This document shows positions 35,861 to 44,616 of a stretch of 55,240 nt of DNA, piece after piece; within the stretch, counting starts at the first letter, position 1; each line of letters starts with the position of its first letter. A program made the position numbers and the translations under genes. Below the pieces are notes generated by a model, which had not been told where the DNA came from, ran no database searches, and saw only the letters and a list, made by a program, of their open reading frames with translations. Source of the DNA: Melioribacteraceae bacterium (GTDB taxonomy: Bacteria > Bacteroidota > Ignavibacteria > Ignavibacteriales > Melioribacteraceae); NCBI GenBank assembly GCA_015493615.1, contig WGCV01000020.1:1-55240 (forward strand), in the 5' to 3' direction.

Positions 35861-36103
35861 TTCTAAACAAATAAACCCTTTGTCCCAACCAAAAACCGGT
35901 CGGAATAACTTTGACGGAAAGGCTAATAGGAACAGAGGCGCAAAGGGAAGAAAAGACTGGAACCAAGGGAATGCACAACCGAGATCGTGCAAAATCATAG
36001 CACATCATTTAATCAGAAAAATCAAAGTTCAAGACAATTTTTTATACAGAAAAAAATCGGTCATACAAATTGATAATTGTACTAACAAAGCAATTCGGGC
36101 TTT

Positions 36104-36280
36104 GCTCCGTAGGAGCAATATCTTTGTAATAACAAATTAAACATCAAGCATAAACTCCAGAGGAGCGATACAAAACAAATTGAATATCTGATTACTCATT
36201 TGCAGTGCAGTGTCGCTCCTACGGAGCTAATTCTATAATTGAGATCTTCTTCATTACCAAGGTTACACTCCTACGGAGTT
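36104..36280 (+). repeat. Four-palindrome GCTCCGTAGGAGC array, copy a
   Basis: The palindromes start at 36104 (GCTCCGTAGGAGC), 36155 (CTCCAGAGGAG), 36215 (GCTCCTACGGAGC) and 36267 (ACTCCTACGGAGT). The steps are 51, 60 and 52 bases. The first two point one way and the last two are the complement, so the array is itself arranged as an inverted pair. It matches 42379-42550 in reverse. Confidence 0.88.
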
Positions 36281-36485
36281 GTTTGACTTTTATTGAATAT
36301 GACAATTTTAGGTTTTGCAAAGGTCTCTTTTCATTAACATCCCACTCCTCTTTTATTTTCCCAATTAGGGAAACCGCTATGACATATATCACACCCTGCT
36401 ATTTCTTTTGTTGATTATCACAGACTTTAGAGCGTTCGGTTTATATATTAGAATCAAATTTAAGAAACAAACAAAGGAGAGCGCC

Positions 36486-38855
36486 ATGAAACAGATAAGA
36501 ACTACTTATATTTTTTTAATAGCCCTTTGGTTAACTTCCGGTTATCTTTTTGCTCAACTAAGTCCTCCTCAGGTTGAAGACGTTTACGGCGGAAGAATAT
36601 TAGCGATAAACGGATATGCAAAAACGGCGGATTCATCACTCATTTACATTTCGACAGAGAGCGCAAATTCTATTTTTTACACTACGGTTTACTCAAACAG
36701 CACATCCCCGACTTTCAATGCATTTAAAGTAATGCCGGGCGTTGACGCAAACGCAGGCTACGGAGCCGCAATTCGTTATATTGATGTTAACGAATTATCA
36801 GGCAGCGTTTTCTTTGTCGCCAATTCACAATTATTAAGTTCCAATCCGAGTTCTCCTACGGTAAATTCACTCTATTCCGCTGATGTAAACGGTCTTTTAA
36901 TTGAAAGCAATTATCTTTTCTTTACGGAATCGGGAAGAATACATTTTGGTACTGTGGATGCATCGGATAACTTCACGGAAGATTTGTCGTCACCCCTCGC
37001 ACTTCCCGGAGTCGGAGGGATGAACACAATCACTATCGATCCTACGACCAATTATATGTATGTTTTCAGTAAAGATATTACCCCGGTTTTATTGAGAATA
37101 AACTCAACCTACACAACCATTAGCGGAGGTTCTACTGTAACGGATATTTCCCCTTCTACATTATCAACAGCTACGGAATGGACAGCATTTAACGTAGCGC
37201 CCGACGGAACATTCTACATGATGGGACATCAGGGACAGGATAAATATTGCGCTTATTCTACCGACCATGGAGCAACCTGGGTAGAATACGCAATGGGGAT
37301 CGGAGGAATTTCAGGCGATAATATTGCCTTTGCCGGAAATTCAACAGCTTATGTTATTTATACAGCAAATGCGTATAACAACTCCAGCGGCGATCCTACT
37401 GCATGGTATGGCTTCGGCAATTCGGGATTTCAAACTCATCCCAACGACGGCTGGGTGTTTACGGATCCGATAAACGATATGATCGTTTACTTAACAACGG
37501 ATCAGGGAATAGGGGCTTCGGTAAATCAAGGCAGCATTATTTTTGAAATTGACGACGGAGTTGAAGCCGTACAGGTCGAAGATTTCAGTATGACGCCTAC
37601 CAAATTCACAGCATGGACGGCATCGAAGTCGGGAATCAGAAGAGTGGATAATTACCCGACTTCCCCGACTTGGACAAATGCGATTTTTCCCAACGGAGAT
37701 GGTTCCCCCTATCACTGCATTGAAATGGGGCATGCAGATTCAAATGTAGTTTATGCTGGAAACTTAAGAATATACAAATCATTAAATAACGGAAGTACTT
37801 GGAGAAGAATTTTTAGTCCTGAAGATCCGCCTTATAATTTCCCCAGTGTTGAAATTTTTGCTAATGCTGTTAAGGAATGCCCATGGAATCACAAACTCTT
37901 AATGGCGGGTTGGGAAATGCAGGACCCCGCAAGAAAAGGGGGCGTTTTCTTCTCAAACGATTCCGGAGCCACTTGGGAGCAGGTTCTTCTTGAAGCAAGT
38001 TCAATCGGTGAAGATGTTGATGTAACCGATATTGCATTCAATCTTGAAGGGAGCGATACGGTAGCATACGTAAGCGTTAAATATGATTTGGCTTATCCCC
38101 AGGGCTACAGCATTTATCGACTTGTAAGGACCGGTTCAATCTGGGCGCCTTCACAGGATATGAGCCCATCTAATACAAGCGTCGGTTATACGATAGTGGC
38201 TTCATTGCTGGATATTCAAGTCAGCGTTACAGGCGATACGGTTTTCACTGTCGGTACAGACGCGGGGAATAATCATCCTACAGTTTACTATAAAGATTTA
38301 ACCGGAACCGGACTTTGGACGCCTTTGACCGTAAGCGGTTTTCCGTTTGGGAATGAAGAAGCCACTGCGGTAACGATTGGCGGACATACGCTTTATGCCG
38401 CTGTTGACGCCGATGTTTATTACTTGGACTTAACTTCTCCGACAAGCTGGACGCTCGGTTACGCTTATCCGGTTGGTACCAGAATCAATTTCCTCTATTA
38501 TGATGATTTGCTCGTCGGAACTTCACTCGGGCTTTTCGGACATCCCGATGCGAACCCGAACGGAATAGATGATTTGGGAAATAACAATGTAAAGCAATTC
38601 GAGTTGATGCAGAATTACCCCAATCCTTTTAATCCTACGACTGTCATCAATTACGCTATTCCCAAAGCGGCAAATGTAACCTTAAGCGTTTACAATCTGC
38701 TGGGACAAAAAGTCGCTACTTTAGTTAATAAGCAACAAGCAAAAGGAAGATACTCGGTTAATTTTAATGCCAAGAATCTTTCAAGCGGAATTTATATCTA
38801 TAAACTTGAGACGGACAATTATATTCAAAGTAAAAAAATGATGCTGCTGAAATAG
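36486..38855 (+). CDS. Secreted Asp-box propeller protein with T9SS sorting domain
   Basis: The ATG at 36486 follows an AAGGAG site and opens a signal peptide (LIALWLTSGYLFAQ). The 789-residue protein contains repeated Asp-box blades: STDHGATW, SLNNGSTW, SNDSGATW. Such blades form sialidase- or Vps10-like propellers. The last 85 residues are a T9SS C-terminal domain (NYPNPFNPTTVINYAIP, SVYNLLGQKVATLV, SSGIYIYKLE). T9SS moves such cargo across the outer membrane and attaches it to the cell surface. This sorting domain is clearly divergent from those of the minus-strand genes at 39530-46821. A terminator follows at 38884. Substrate or partner unknown. Confidence 0.88.
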   Translation: MKQIRTTYIFLIALWLTSGYLFAQLSPPQVEDVYGGRILAINGYAKTADSSLIYISTESANSIFYTTVYSNSTSPTFNAFKVMPGVDANAGYGAAIRYIDVNELSGSVFFVANSQLLSSNPSSPTVNSLYSADVNGLLIESNYLFFTESGRIHFGTVDASDNFTEDLSSPLALPGVGGMNTITIDPTTNYMYVFSKDITPVLLRINSTYTTISGGSTVTDISPSTLSTATEWTAFNVAPDGTFYMMGHQGQDKYCAYSTDHGATWVEYAMGIGGISGDNIAFAGNSTAYVIYTANAYNNSSGDPTAWYGFGNSGFQTHPNDGWVFTDPINDMIVYLTTDQGIGASVNQGSIIFEIDDGVEAVQVEDFSMTPTKFTAWTASKSGIRRVDNYPTSPTWTNAIFPNGDGSPYHCIEMGHADSNVVYAGNLRIYKSLNNGSTWRRIFSPEDPPYNFPSVEIFANAVKECPWNHKLLMAGWEMQDPARKGGVFFSNDSGATWEQVLLEASSIGEDVDVTDIAFNLEGSDTVAYVSVKYDLAYPQGYSIYRLVRTGSIWAPSQDMSPSNTSVGYTIVASLLDIQVSVTGDTVFTVGTDAGNNHPTVYYKDLTGTGLWTPLTVSGFPFGNEEATAVTIGGHTLYAAVDADVYYLDLTSPTSWTLGYAYPVGTRINFLYYDDLLVGTSLGLFGHPDANPNGIDDLGNNNVKQFELMQNYPNPFNPTTVINYAIPKAANVTLSVYNLLGQKVATLVNKQQAKGRYSVNFNAKNLSSGIYIYKLETDNYIQSKKMMLLK

Positions 38856-38883
38856 TATTTGTCACTCAAAAGCATCTCCTCTC

Positions 38884-38915
38884 CGGGCGCAACGAGTTTT
38901 GCGTCCGTTTTTTTT
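38884..38915 (+). terminator. Rho-independent terminator
   Basis: A CGGGCGCAA / TTGCGTCCG stem with one mismatch is followed by eight T residues, 29 bases after the stop of the Asp-box gene. Confidence 0.85.
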
Positions 38916-38990
38916 ATATTCCGCATACTAAAATTTCCCCCTTCTCGCGAAGCATAATCCCAAAATTGTCTGTAGGAAAAATATTTAATA

Positions 38991-39139
38991 GAAGGCTTTG
39001 CATAATCCCGAAATTTGTCATTCTGATCCCGCCTTGGCGGGAGAAGAATCTCAAAACCGGTAATAGTACCGAATTTAGAGATATTTCGGACGGCTCTCAC
39101 CGTCCTCAATATGACAATTTTAGGTTTTGCAAAGGTCTC
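38991..39139 (-). mobile_element. Miniature inverted-repeat element, copy 5 (reverse orientation)
   Basis: This 149-bp copy has ends GAAGGCTTTGCATAATC and (reverse complement) GAGACCTTTGCAAAACC. A perfect 5-bp duplication TAATA flanks it (38986-38990 and 39140-39144). Confidence 0.92.
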
Positions 39140-39465
39140 TAATAGTAATCCCGAGGTTAAAAAAAATATTTTGAAAAACTGTATAGCGTTACGGATTGCG
39201 AGCCCATTATAAAAACAAACCGTCCGCCTCGGGCGGATTGCGAACGAACGAAGTGAGCGCGGCAATCTCACGAATGTTCAACCTTAGCAGTTAAACCGCT
39301 TTTGAATATTTTGTAATTGTGAATTTTTTAGTGAGATTGTCAAAATACAAGTTCGGAGATTCTTCATTTCATCAGCTATTATTTGTGATATTCTGACGGC
39401 GACCTTCAGAATGACAAGCGTGGAGTTTGAGTCAAATTAGTTTTTGAACGGTTATTCATAAAAAA

Positions 39466-39502
39466 CCTCCGAGAGACGCTTACGCGCCGTCCCGAAGGTT
39501 TA
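39466..39502 (-). terminator. Terminator of the endonuclease I gene
   Basis: On the minus strand, AACCTTCGGGA pairs imperfectly with TCTCGGAGGTT around a GCGCGTAAGCG centre, and then a T-run follows. It lies 28 bases past the stop at 39530 and resembles the terminator at 42834. Confidence 0.65.
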
Positions 39503-39529
39503 ATAATGAGGATGATAAAAAAAAAACTG

Positions 39530-40095
39530 TTACTTCATCAAAATCATCTTTTTGATTGAAGTAAATCCGGCGCTCTGCATTTTGTAAAAATATATTCCCG
39601 ATGTTAAATTACTTCCGTCAAATTTTACTCGGTGTGTTCCGGCTGAAAGCTTTTCATTCAGTAAGTCCGCTACCTTTTGACCGAGAGTATTATAAACGCT
39701 TAATTTTACGGTACTCTCTTTCGGTACGTCGAAACTGATTTCGGTTGTCGGATTAAAAGGATTCGGGTAATTCTGCTTTAACGCAAATTTTGTTACTGGA
39801 CCGAGGTCAACCGAAACAATACCGGAATACTTAAACGCGCCGTCCAAATCAATTTGTTTCAATCGGTAGGAATAGCTTCCCTTTTCAAACGGATTATCAA
39901 TATAGGAATAATATTTTACGGAGTTGCTGTTCCCGTGTCCCTGCACAAAACCAATCTCTTCCCAGCCGCTTTCGCTCTGCATGCTTTTCCTTTCAACTTG
40001 GAAACCGTAATTGTTAACTTCGGTTGCGGTAACCCAGTTAAGTTCCACATTATTACCTTTAATGGTTGCTGTAAAGGATTTTAATTCGACAGGGA
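39530..40095 (-). repeat. T9SS 3' cassette, copy 1
   Basis: This 3' segment encodes the FN3-like LPVELKSFTA domain plus the sorting domain. It is nearly identical to 42912-43476 and 44050-44616. Confidence 0.92.
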
Positions 40096-41788
40096 GAGGA
40101 TCGGATTCCCCGAGACCGGAAATATCATCTGTTGGATAACCGTCCCACTCCGTCGCGGGATCAAAAGCGTCGTTTGGATTTGTGTCTCCGCCTGTAATTC
40201 CGTGTTTGCGGTGAAGAGTATTATCAGCTGTAGAAGTTAATCCAGTCCCCCATTCCGTACCCGGATCAAAACCTATTTGCCCTATTGCGTCAATAATCGA
40301 GACGCCTTTTTTCAGAATTACAGCGTCATCGCCGTTAAATGATAGCGAACCCGTCGTCATATCTGCAACCGCGAGAATCTCCGCCGAAGCGCTTGAATGC
40401 GCAATAACAAAAGTTGAAGCGTTTGCAATTGTTCCCGTAAGACTTATTGTTGAGCCCGCGGTTGTATTTCCGTTAAAGTAAATCTCAATAGTGTAATTAT
40501 CGTTTTGTAAATTTATATCGCTTCCGGTATTATTGTATACCTCCAAAGCTTTATTGCTGGAAGTTCCTTCTATATATTTTGTAAATAAAAGATCTCCGAA
40601 CGAAGATGTGCTTGCAGGAATTGTATGCGCCGAGGGAATTGTACCTTCCAAATTATAGTTTATTTGAGTTCCGGCTCCATTATAAGAATAAACGTAAAAA
40701 TAATAATCAACCGTATCCGATAAGTTTGTAAAAGTATAGCTGTCGGACGCCGAATAATCAATATTAACCACAGCCGCTCCGTCGCTTAAATCAGAATCAT
40801 CGGTATAAACTTCGCCGTCAATCGGAATAAAATAATTATCTCTGTCATAACCCATAAGCAAATATCCTGAAGGAGCTTGTGAACCGGCGGCTGCATCCGT
40901 CCAGGAAAGCGTAACCGAACCGCCGCCAGACGCTGCCGTAAAATTCTGAAGTTGATTTGACGGTTCGGCGGCATAAACCGGAGAAAGTTTGCTTAAATCA
41001 TTAAAATCTATATAATTAACATATTCAGGATGATCAACAAAAGGATTTCTGTTATTTTGCAAAGTTTCAATGTAATCGTTTCGTTCAACTTCCCATTTGT
41101 CGGGAGGATCTTGCTTATTCCACAAAAGTAAAGTGTTTAAGTCCTCAGGCGCTTCGTTTATCGAAGGGAGCCGCGTATTATTCAGCCAGTTAATAGTCCA
41201 GCGATTACCGCCGACGCCGTCATATCTTACCAACATATAAAGTATGGCTCTTGCCGCATCGCCTTTGTGTCTGTCTCGAGGTTCATAAACGGTAGCGCCG
41301 TTTACATCTGTTCCTACTTTTGCTCCGAGATACTGACTTGTTACATTTTGTACAATTCCGAGGGGATGGTTACTCCGAACGACATTTGCCTTATTCTGGT
41401 TAACCGGAAAAAGATGATGCCGGTCGGAATATTCATCCGTGCTTTTGCTTCCGTGTGTCGGCATCCAACTGTAAGCAAATGTATGTTCTCTGCTCATTTC
41501 TGTTGTTGGCGTCCAGGCAAACGGGGGCGTGTAAACCTGAATAAAACCGGAATAGACTCCTACAACCGAACGTGTCCCGTCGCCGTTGTCGTAAGATTCA
41601 TAATTCGGAATGATATCATTTTTATAATTTGCGTACGTTACCTTATGATAATTATTTCGAATTAACGTTTCGAGGTCGCTTATAAATGAAGTACTTTCCG
41701 GATTAATACCGGAATAATATTGCGCATTTGAAATTGAGTAAAATGCCAATAATGTTAGAAGAATTAATTTTATTTTTACTTTTTTCAT
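39530..41788 (-). CDS. Secreted endonuclease I with lamin-tail and T9SS sorting domains
   Basis: The start at 41788 gives a signal peptide (MKKVKIKLILLTLLAFYSIS); a longer reading to 41857 adds 23 implausible residues. The 752-residue product has an endonuclease I nuclease domain (about residues 25-270) with REHTFAYSWMP, DRHHLFPVNQNKAN and RDRHKGDAARAILYM motifs, probably cutting DNA outside the cell. An FN3-like domain follows, then a lamin-tail domain (FTKYIEGTSSNKALEVYNNTG) and a second FN3-like segment. The C-terminal T9SS signal ends SGIYFYKMQSAGFTSIKKM. The last 565 bases are nearly identical to the 3' ends of the genes at 42912 and 44050. Confidence 0.92.
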   Translation of the reverse strand: MKKVKIKLILLTLLAFYSISNAQYYSGINPESTSFISDLETLIRNNYHKVTYANYKNDIIPNYESYDNGDGTRSVVGVYSGFIQVYTPPFAWTPTTEMSREHTFAYSWMPTHGSKSTDEYSDRHHLFPVNQNKANVVRSNHPLGIVQNVTSQYLGAKVGTDVNGATVYEPRDRHKGDAARAILYMLVRYDGVGGNRWTINWLNNTRLPSINEAPEDLNTLLLWNKQDPPDKWEVERNDYIETLQNNRNPFVDHPEYVNYIDFNDLSKLSPVYAAEPSNQLQNFTAASGGGSVTLSWTDAAAGSQAPSGYLLMGYDRDNYFIPIDGEVYTDDSDLSDGAAVVNIDYSASDSYTFTNLSDTVDYYFYVYSYNGAGTQINYNLEGTIPSAHTIPASTSSFGDLLFTKYIEGTSSNKALEVYNNTGSDINLQNDNYTIEIYFNGNTTAGSTISLTGTIANASTFVIAHSSASAEILAVADMTTGSLSFNGDDAVILKKGVSIIDAIGQIGFDPGTEWGTGLTSTADNTLHRKHGITGGDTNPNDAFDPATEWDGYPTDDISGLGESDPLPVELKSFTATIKGNNVELNWVTATEVNNYGFQVERKSMQSESGWEEIGFVQGHGNSNSVKYYSYIDNPFEKGSYSYRLKQIDLDGAFKYSGIVSVDLGPVTKFALKQNYPNPFNPTTEISFDVPKESTVKLSVYNTLGQKVADLLNEKLSAGTHRVKFDGSNLTSGIYFYKMQSAGFTSIKKMILMK

Positions 41789-41910
41789 TAGTCTGTTATT
41801 CCTAAAGTTTTCCGTTTGCTCACTATTAGTGAACTTTGTATATTTTAAAATTTCCAACTAGGGTACGCCAAGTTTGCCCCAACTGCTTTTTGTTGGGGGC
41901 AGAAGTATGA

Positions 41911-42027
41911 GCAGTACGGAATATCTCTAAATCCGTTATAATTACCGGTTTTGAGATATTTCCGCCAAGGCGGATTCCGCTTCGCTCAATTCAGAATAAC
42001 ATATAAATTAGGTTATGCAAAGCATTC
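41911..42027 (+). mobile_element. Truncated miniature element, copy 6
   Basis: The interior (GGAATATCTCTAAATCC, ACCGGTTTTGAGAT) and right end (GGTTATGCAAAGCATTC) are intact, but the left terminus is missing. No target duplication is expected or seen. Confidence 0.8.
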
Positions 42028-42378
42028 TAATAAATTTCCGCGCATTCTAATCGGCGTAAAAATCTTTTTCTTTCAAATAGACTATCGAAGATATTTTGAT
42101 AATGTTAAATTTTTGTGAGACAAATGGGAATTATTTTTCGCGCAAAAGGAATTATTGATCCCAAACTTGTCATTAATAATTTGTTCAACCGGAAATTTCA
42201 GATTATAAAGAGTTAAACCTGAAGGATACATTCCGCCACGGCGGACTCTGGCTGAAATAATTTAGCGTGATGCTGTTTTTTCGCAGATTGCAAGCAATCC
42301 GCGCTACAAAAAAATTGATATTCGAGTTTTTGAGCGGAAAATTTTTTCTAATGACAATTTCGGGATAAAAGGAAAACA

Positions 42379-42550
42379 ACTCCGTAGGAGTGTAACCTTG
42401 GTAAAAATAGAGACCGCCATTATCTTTTAGCTCCGTAGGAGCTATACTGTTCTGCAGATGAATCAGTTATTCTATTCGTTTTGTATCGCTCCTACGGAGT
42501 TTATGGTTGAAGATTACTTGTTTATTACAGAGGTTTTGCTCCTACGGAGC
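42379..42550 (-). repeat. Four-palindrome GCTCCGTAGGAGC array, copy b
   Basis: The palindromes are at 42379-42391, 42430-42442, 42489-42499 and 42538-42550. Their steps match copy a to within three bases when read in reverse (51, 57, 51). The spacers also match (for example GATACAAAACGAAT and ACCAAGGTTACACTC on the reverse strand). Confidence 0.88.
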
Positions 42551-42833
42551 AATGGAGCAATGTATAAATCATATCGTTTATGTAATTGTTTGAAGGCTTT
42601 GCAGAACCTAACTTGAATAAGCTGAAACCAAAGAAGTCTAGAAGTTAAATGGGAAAAAGAATCTACGAAAACCTTATTACTAAAGGACTTTATAGTTTTA
42701 AAAATAAATTCTGCCAAAAATAACACAAATTTTACCGGTAAGGCGCTAATGACAATTTTGGGTTGAATAACTTCCATTGTATTTGTGGAACATATTGCAG
42801 AAATACATTGGGCTGTAATAGAAATTCCGAAAA

Positions 42834-42870
42834 AACCTTCGGGTAACGCATAAGCGTTATCCCGAAGGTT
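42834..42870 (-). terminator. Rho-independent terminator
   Basis: A perfect 16-bp stem AACCTTCGGGTAACGC / GCGTTATCCCGAAGGTT (one pair mismatch aside) with an ATAA loop is followed on the minus strand by TTTTTT. It lies 42 bases after the stop at 42912. Confidence 0.9.
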
Positions 42871-42911
42871 AAATTGTGTGAAAGAATTTTTCCGTCAGTT
42901 TAGCGGAATTA

Positions 42912-43476
42912 TTACTTCATCAAAATCATCTTTTTGATTGAAGTAAAGCCGGCGCTCTGCATTTTGTAAAAATATATTCCGGATGTTAAAGCGCTTCCGT
43001 CAAACTGTACGCGGTGCGTTCCGGCGGATAGATTTTCGTTCAGCAAATCCGCTACTTTCTGTCCGAGAGCGTTATATACGCTTAATCTTACTCTACTCTC
43101 TTTCGGCACGTCAAAACTGATTTCGGTAGTCGGATTAAAAGGATTCGGGTAATTCTGCTTTAACGCAAATTTTGTTACTGAACCGAGGTCAACCGAAACA
43201 ACATTTGAATACTTGAAAGCTCCGTCCAAATCGATTTGTTTCAGCCGGTAGGAATAGCTTCCTTTTTCAAACGGGTTATCGATATAGGAATAATATTTTG
43301 TCGAGTTGCTGACGCCGTGTCCCTGCACAAAACCAATCTCTTCCCAGCCGCTTTCGCTCTGCATGCTTTTCCTTTCCACTTGGAAACCGTAATTGTTTAC
43401 TTCCGTTGCCGTAGCCCAGTTAAGTTCTACATTATTATCTTTAACTGTTGCAGTGAAGGATTTTAACTCGACGGGG
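42912..43476 (-). repeat. T9SS 3' cassette, copy 2
   Basis: This copy is nearly identical to 39530-40095 and 44050-44616, with mostly silent differences such as NENLSAGTHRVQFDGSAL against NEKLSAGTHRVKFDGSNL. Confidence 0.92.
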
Positions 43477-43949
43477 GTAGAAGTTGCAGATAAATTTACT
43501 AGATCTAAATATGCTGAACCAGTCGACCTTGAGGACATATACCATCTAATATAATACTTCCCAGTTAAATTCAATGTAACAGTAATTTTTGTATAGGTAT
43601 CCGTAATTTCACCACCTGAGCCATTCTCAGTTATTGTTTCTTGATCAGTATAGTTATTATCATCAGTAGAAGTTTGTACTTTAATCGTCCAATTATCAGG
43701 GTCGCTTGAAGTTCTTATATAAAAAGTTAATTCGCCAGGATCTGTTTGTTGATCAGTTCTTAAATAATCTCCTGAACTATTAAATCCAACTTTATGGGTA
43801 CCATCATAAGCAGAGCCAGTATTTAAATATCCTCCACTTATGACCCACCCAGTTGGGGTCCCAGATTCAAAACTTTCATCTGTAATTGTTGCAAATGAAA
43901 TACTTGTTAATAAAACACTAAGCGAAAAAATCATAAATATTTTTTTCAT
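42912..43949 (-). CDS. Small secreted protein with T9SS sorting domain
   Basis: This 345-residue protein starts with a good ribosome site (GGGAGG six bases away) and a signal peptide (MKKIFMIFSLSVLLTSISFA). Residues 22-155 form a jelly-roll-like domain typical of cleaved-adhesin or MAM-type modules (DESFESGTPTGWVISGGY ... YYIRWYMSSRS). Next comes the FN3-like LPVELKSF-type segment (here TPVELKSFTATV) and the T9SS C-terminal domain. It is probably surface-bound and may bind carbohydrate or protein. It lies 100 bases downstream of the larger cargo gene at 44050, with a terminator between them, so each is its own unit. Confidence 0.88.
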   Translation of the reverse strand: MKKIFMIFSLSVLLTSISFATITDESFESGTPTGWVISGGYLNTGSAYDGTHKVGFNSSGDYLRTDQQTDPGELTFYIRTSSDPDNWTIKVQTSTDDNNYTDQETITENGSGGEITDTYTKITVTLNLTGKYYIRWYMSSRSTGSAYLDLVNLSATSTPVELKSFTATVKDNNVELNWATATEVNNYGFQVERKSMQSESGWEEIGFVQGHGVSNSTKYYSYIDNPFEKGSYSYRLKQIDLDGAFKYSNVVSVDLGSVTKFALKQNYPNPFNPTTEISFDVPKESRVRLSVYNALGQKVADLLNENLSAGTHRVQFDGSALTSGIYFYKMQSAGFTSIKKMILMK

Positions 43950-43999
43950 AAAAGCCTCCCAAGCTTGGTTAATTAGTTAATAGTTTACATAAACATTAA

Positions 44000-44028
44000 T
44001 AAAACAACCGTTCCAAATAGGAACGGCT
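44000..44028 (-). terminator. Rho-independent terminator
   Basis: A CCGTTCC/GGAACGG stem with a five-base loop is followed on the minus strand by TTGTTTTATT. It lies about 22 bases after the stop at 44050. Confidence 0.8.
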
Positions 44029-44049
44029 GTCCAATATTTTTATACAAAT

Positions 44050-44616
44050 CTACTTCATCAAAATCATCTTTTTGATTGAAGTAAAGCCGGCGCTCTGCAT
44101 CTTGTAAAAATATATTCCCGACGTTAAATTACTTCCGTCAAATTTTACTCGGTGCGTCCCTGCTGAAAGCTTTTCGTTCAGTAAGTCCGCTACCTTTTGA
44201 CCGAGAGTATTATAAACGCTTAATTTTACGGTACTCTCTTTCGGTACGTCAAAACTGATTTCGGTAGTCGGGTTAAAGGGATTCGGGTAGTTCTGTTTTA
44301 ACGCGAATTTTGTTATTGAACCGAGATCAACCGATACAATATCAGAATACTTAAACGCGCCGTCCAAATCGATTTGTTTCAATCGGTAGGAATAGCTTCC
44401 TTTCCCAAAGGGATTATCGATGTAAGAATAATATTTTGTGGAGTTGCTGTTCCCGTGTCCCTGAACAAAACCAATCTCTTTCCAGCCGCTTTCTCCTTGC
44501 ATCTTTTTCCTTTCAACTTGGAAACCGTAATTGTTAACTTCTGTTGCAGTAACCCAGTTAAGTTCCACATTATTACCTTTAACGCTTGCTGTAAAAGATT
44601 TAAGCTCGACGGGGAG
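44050..44616 (-). repeat. T9SS 3' cassette, copy 3
   Basis: Third near-identical copy of the FN3-like plus sorting-domain segment. Its last 120 residues match copy 1 nearly perfectly (SVYNTLGQKVADLLNEK). Confidence 0.92.

Larger units (their letters stand above)
35589..36485. other. Intergenic region with an inverted miniature element and a palindrome array
   Basis: No gene is supported here. It contains miniature element copy 4 (35701-35860), the four-palindrome array (36104-36280) and a right-end fragment of the miniature element at about 36297-36328 (AATATGACAATTTTAGG then TTTTGCAAAGGTCTC). Confidence 0.65.
38856..39529. other. Convergent intergenic region with miniature element and terminators
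   Basis: It separates two convergent genes. It holds the terminator at 38884-38915, miniature element copy 5, a TCCGCCTCGGGCGGA palindrome (39223-39237), a half-element hairpin at about 39360-39413 and the terminator of the endonuclease gene. No gene is seen. Confidence 0.7.
41789..42911. other. Long intergenic region dense in repeats
   Basis: I find no gene in 1.1 kb. It contains a truncated miniature element (about 41911-42027), small CCGCC palindromes at 41961-41974 and 42232-42245, array copy b (42379-42550), a miniature-element end (42592-42614), a decayed coding-like stretch (42630-42745) and a terminator at 42834-42870. Confidence 0.65.

Noticed and set aside
36104-36280. CRISPR array reading of the GCTCCGTAGGAGC repeats
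   Set aside because: Repeats are 11-13 bases, alternate in orientation and have conserved rather than unique spacers, and no cas gene is near.
38825-39271. 148-codon minus-strand frame
   Set aside because: It crosses a miniature element and a terminator and has no ribosome site; the translation is repeat-derived.
42514-42777. 87-codon minus-strand frame
   Set aside because: It consists of palindrome-array and decayed repeat sequence.
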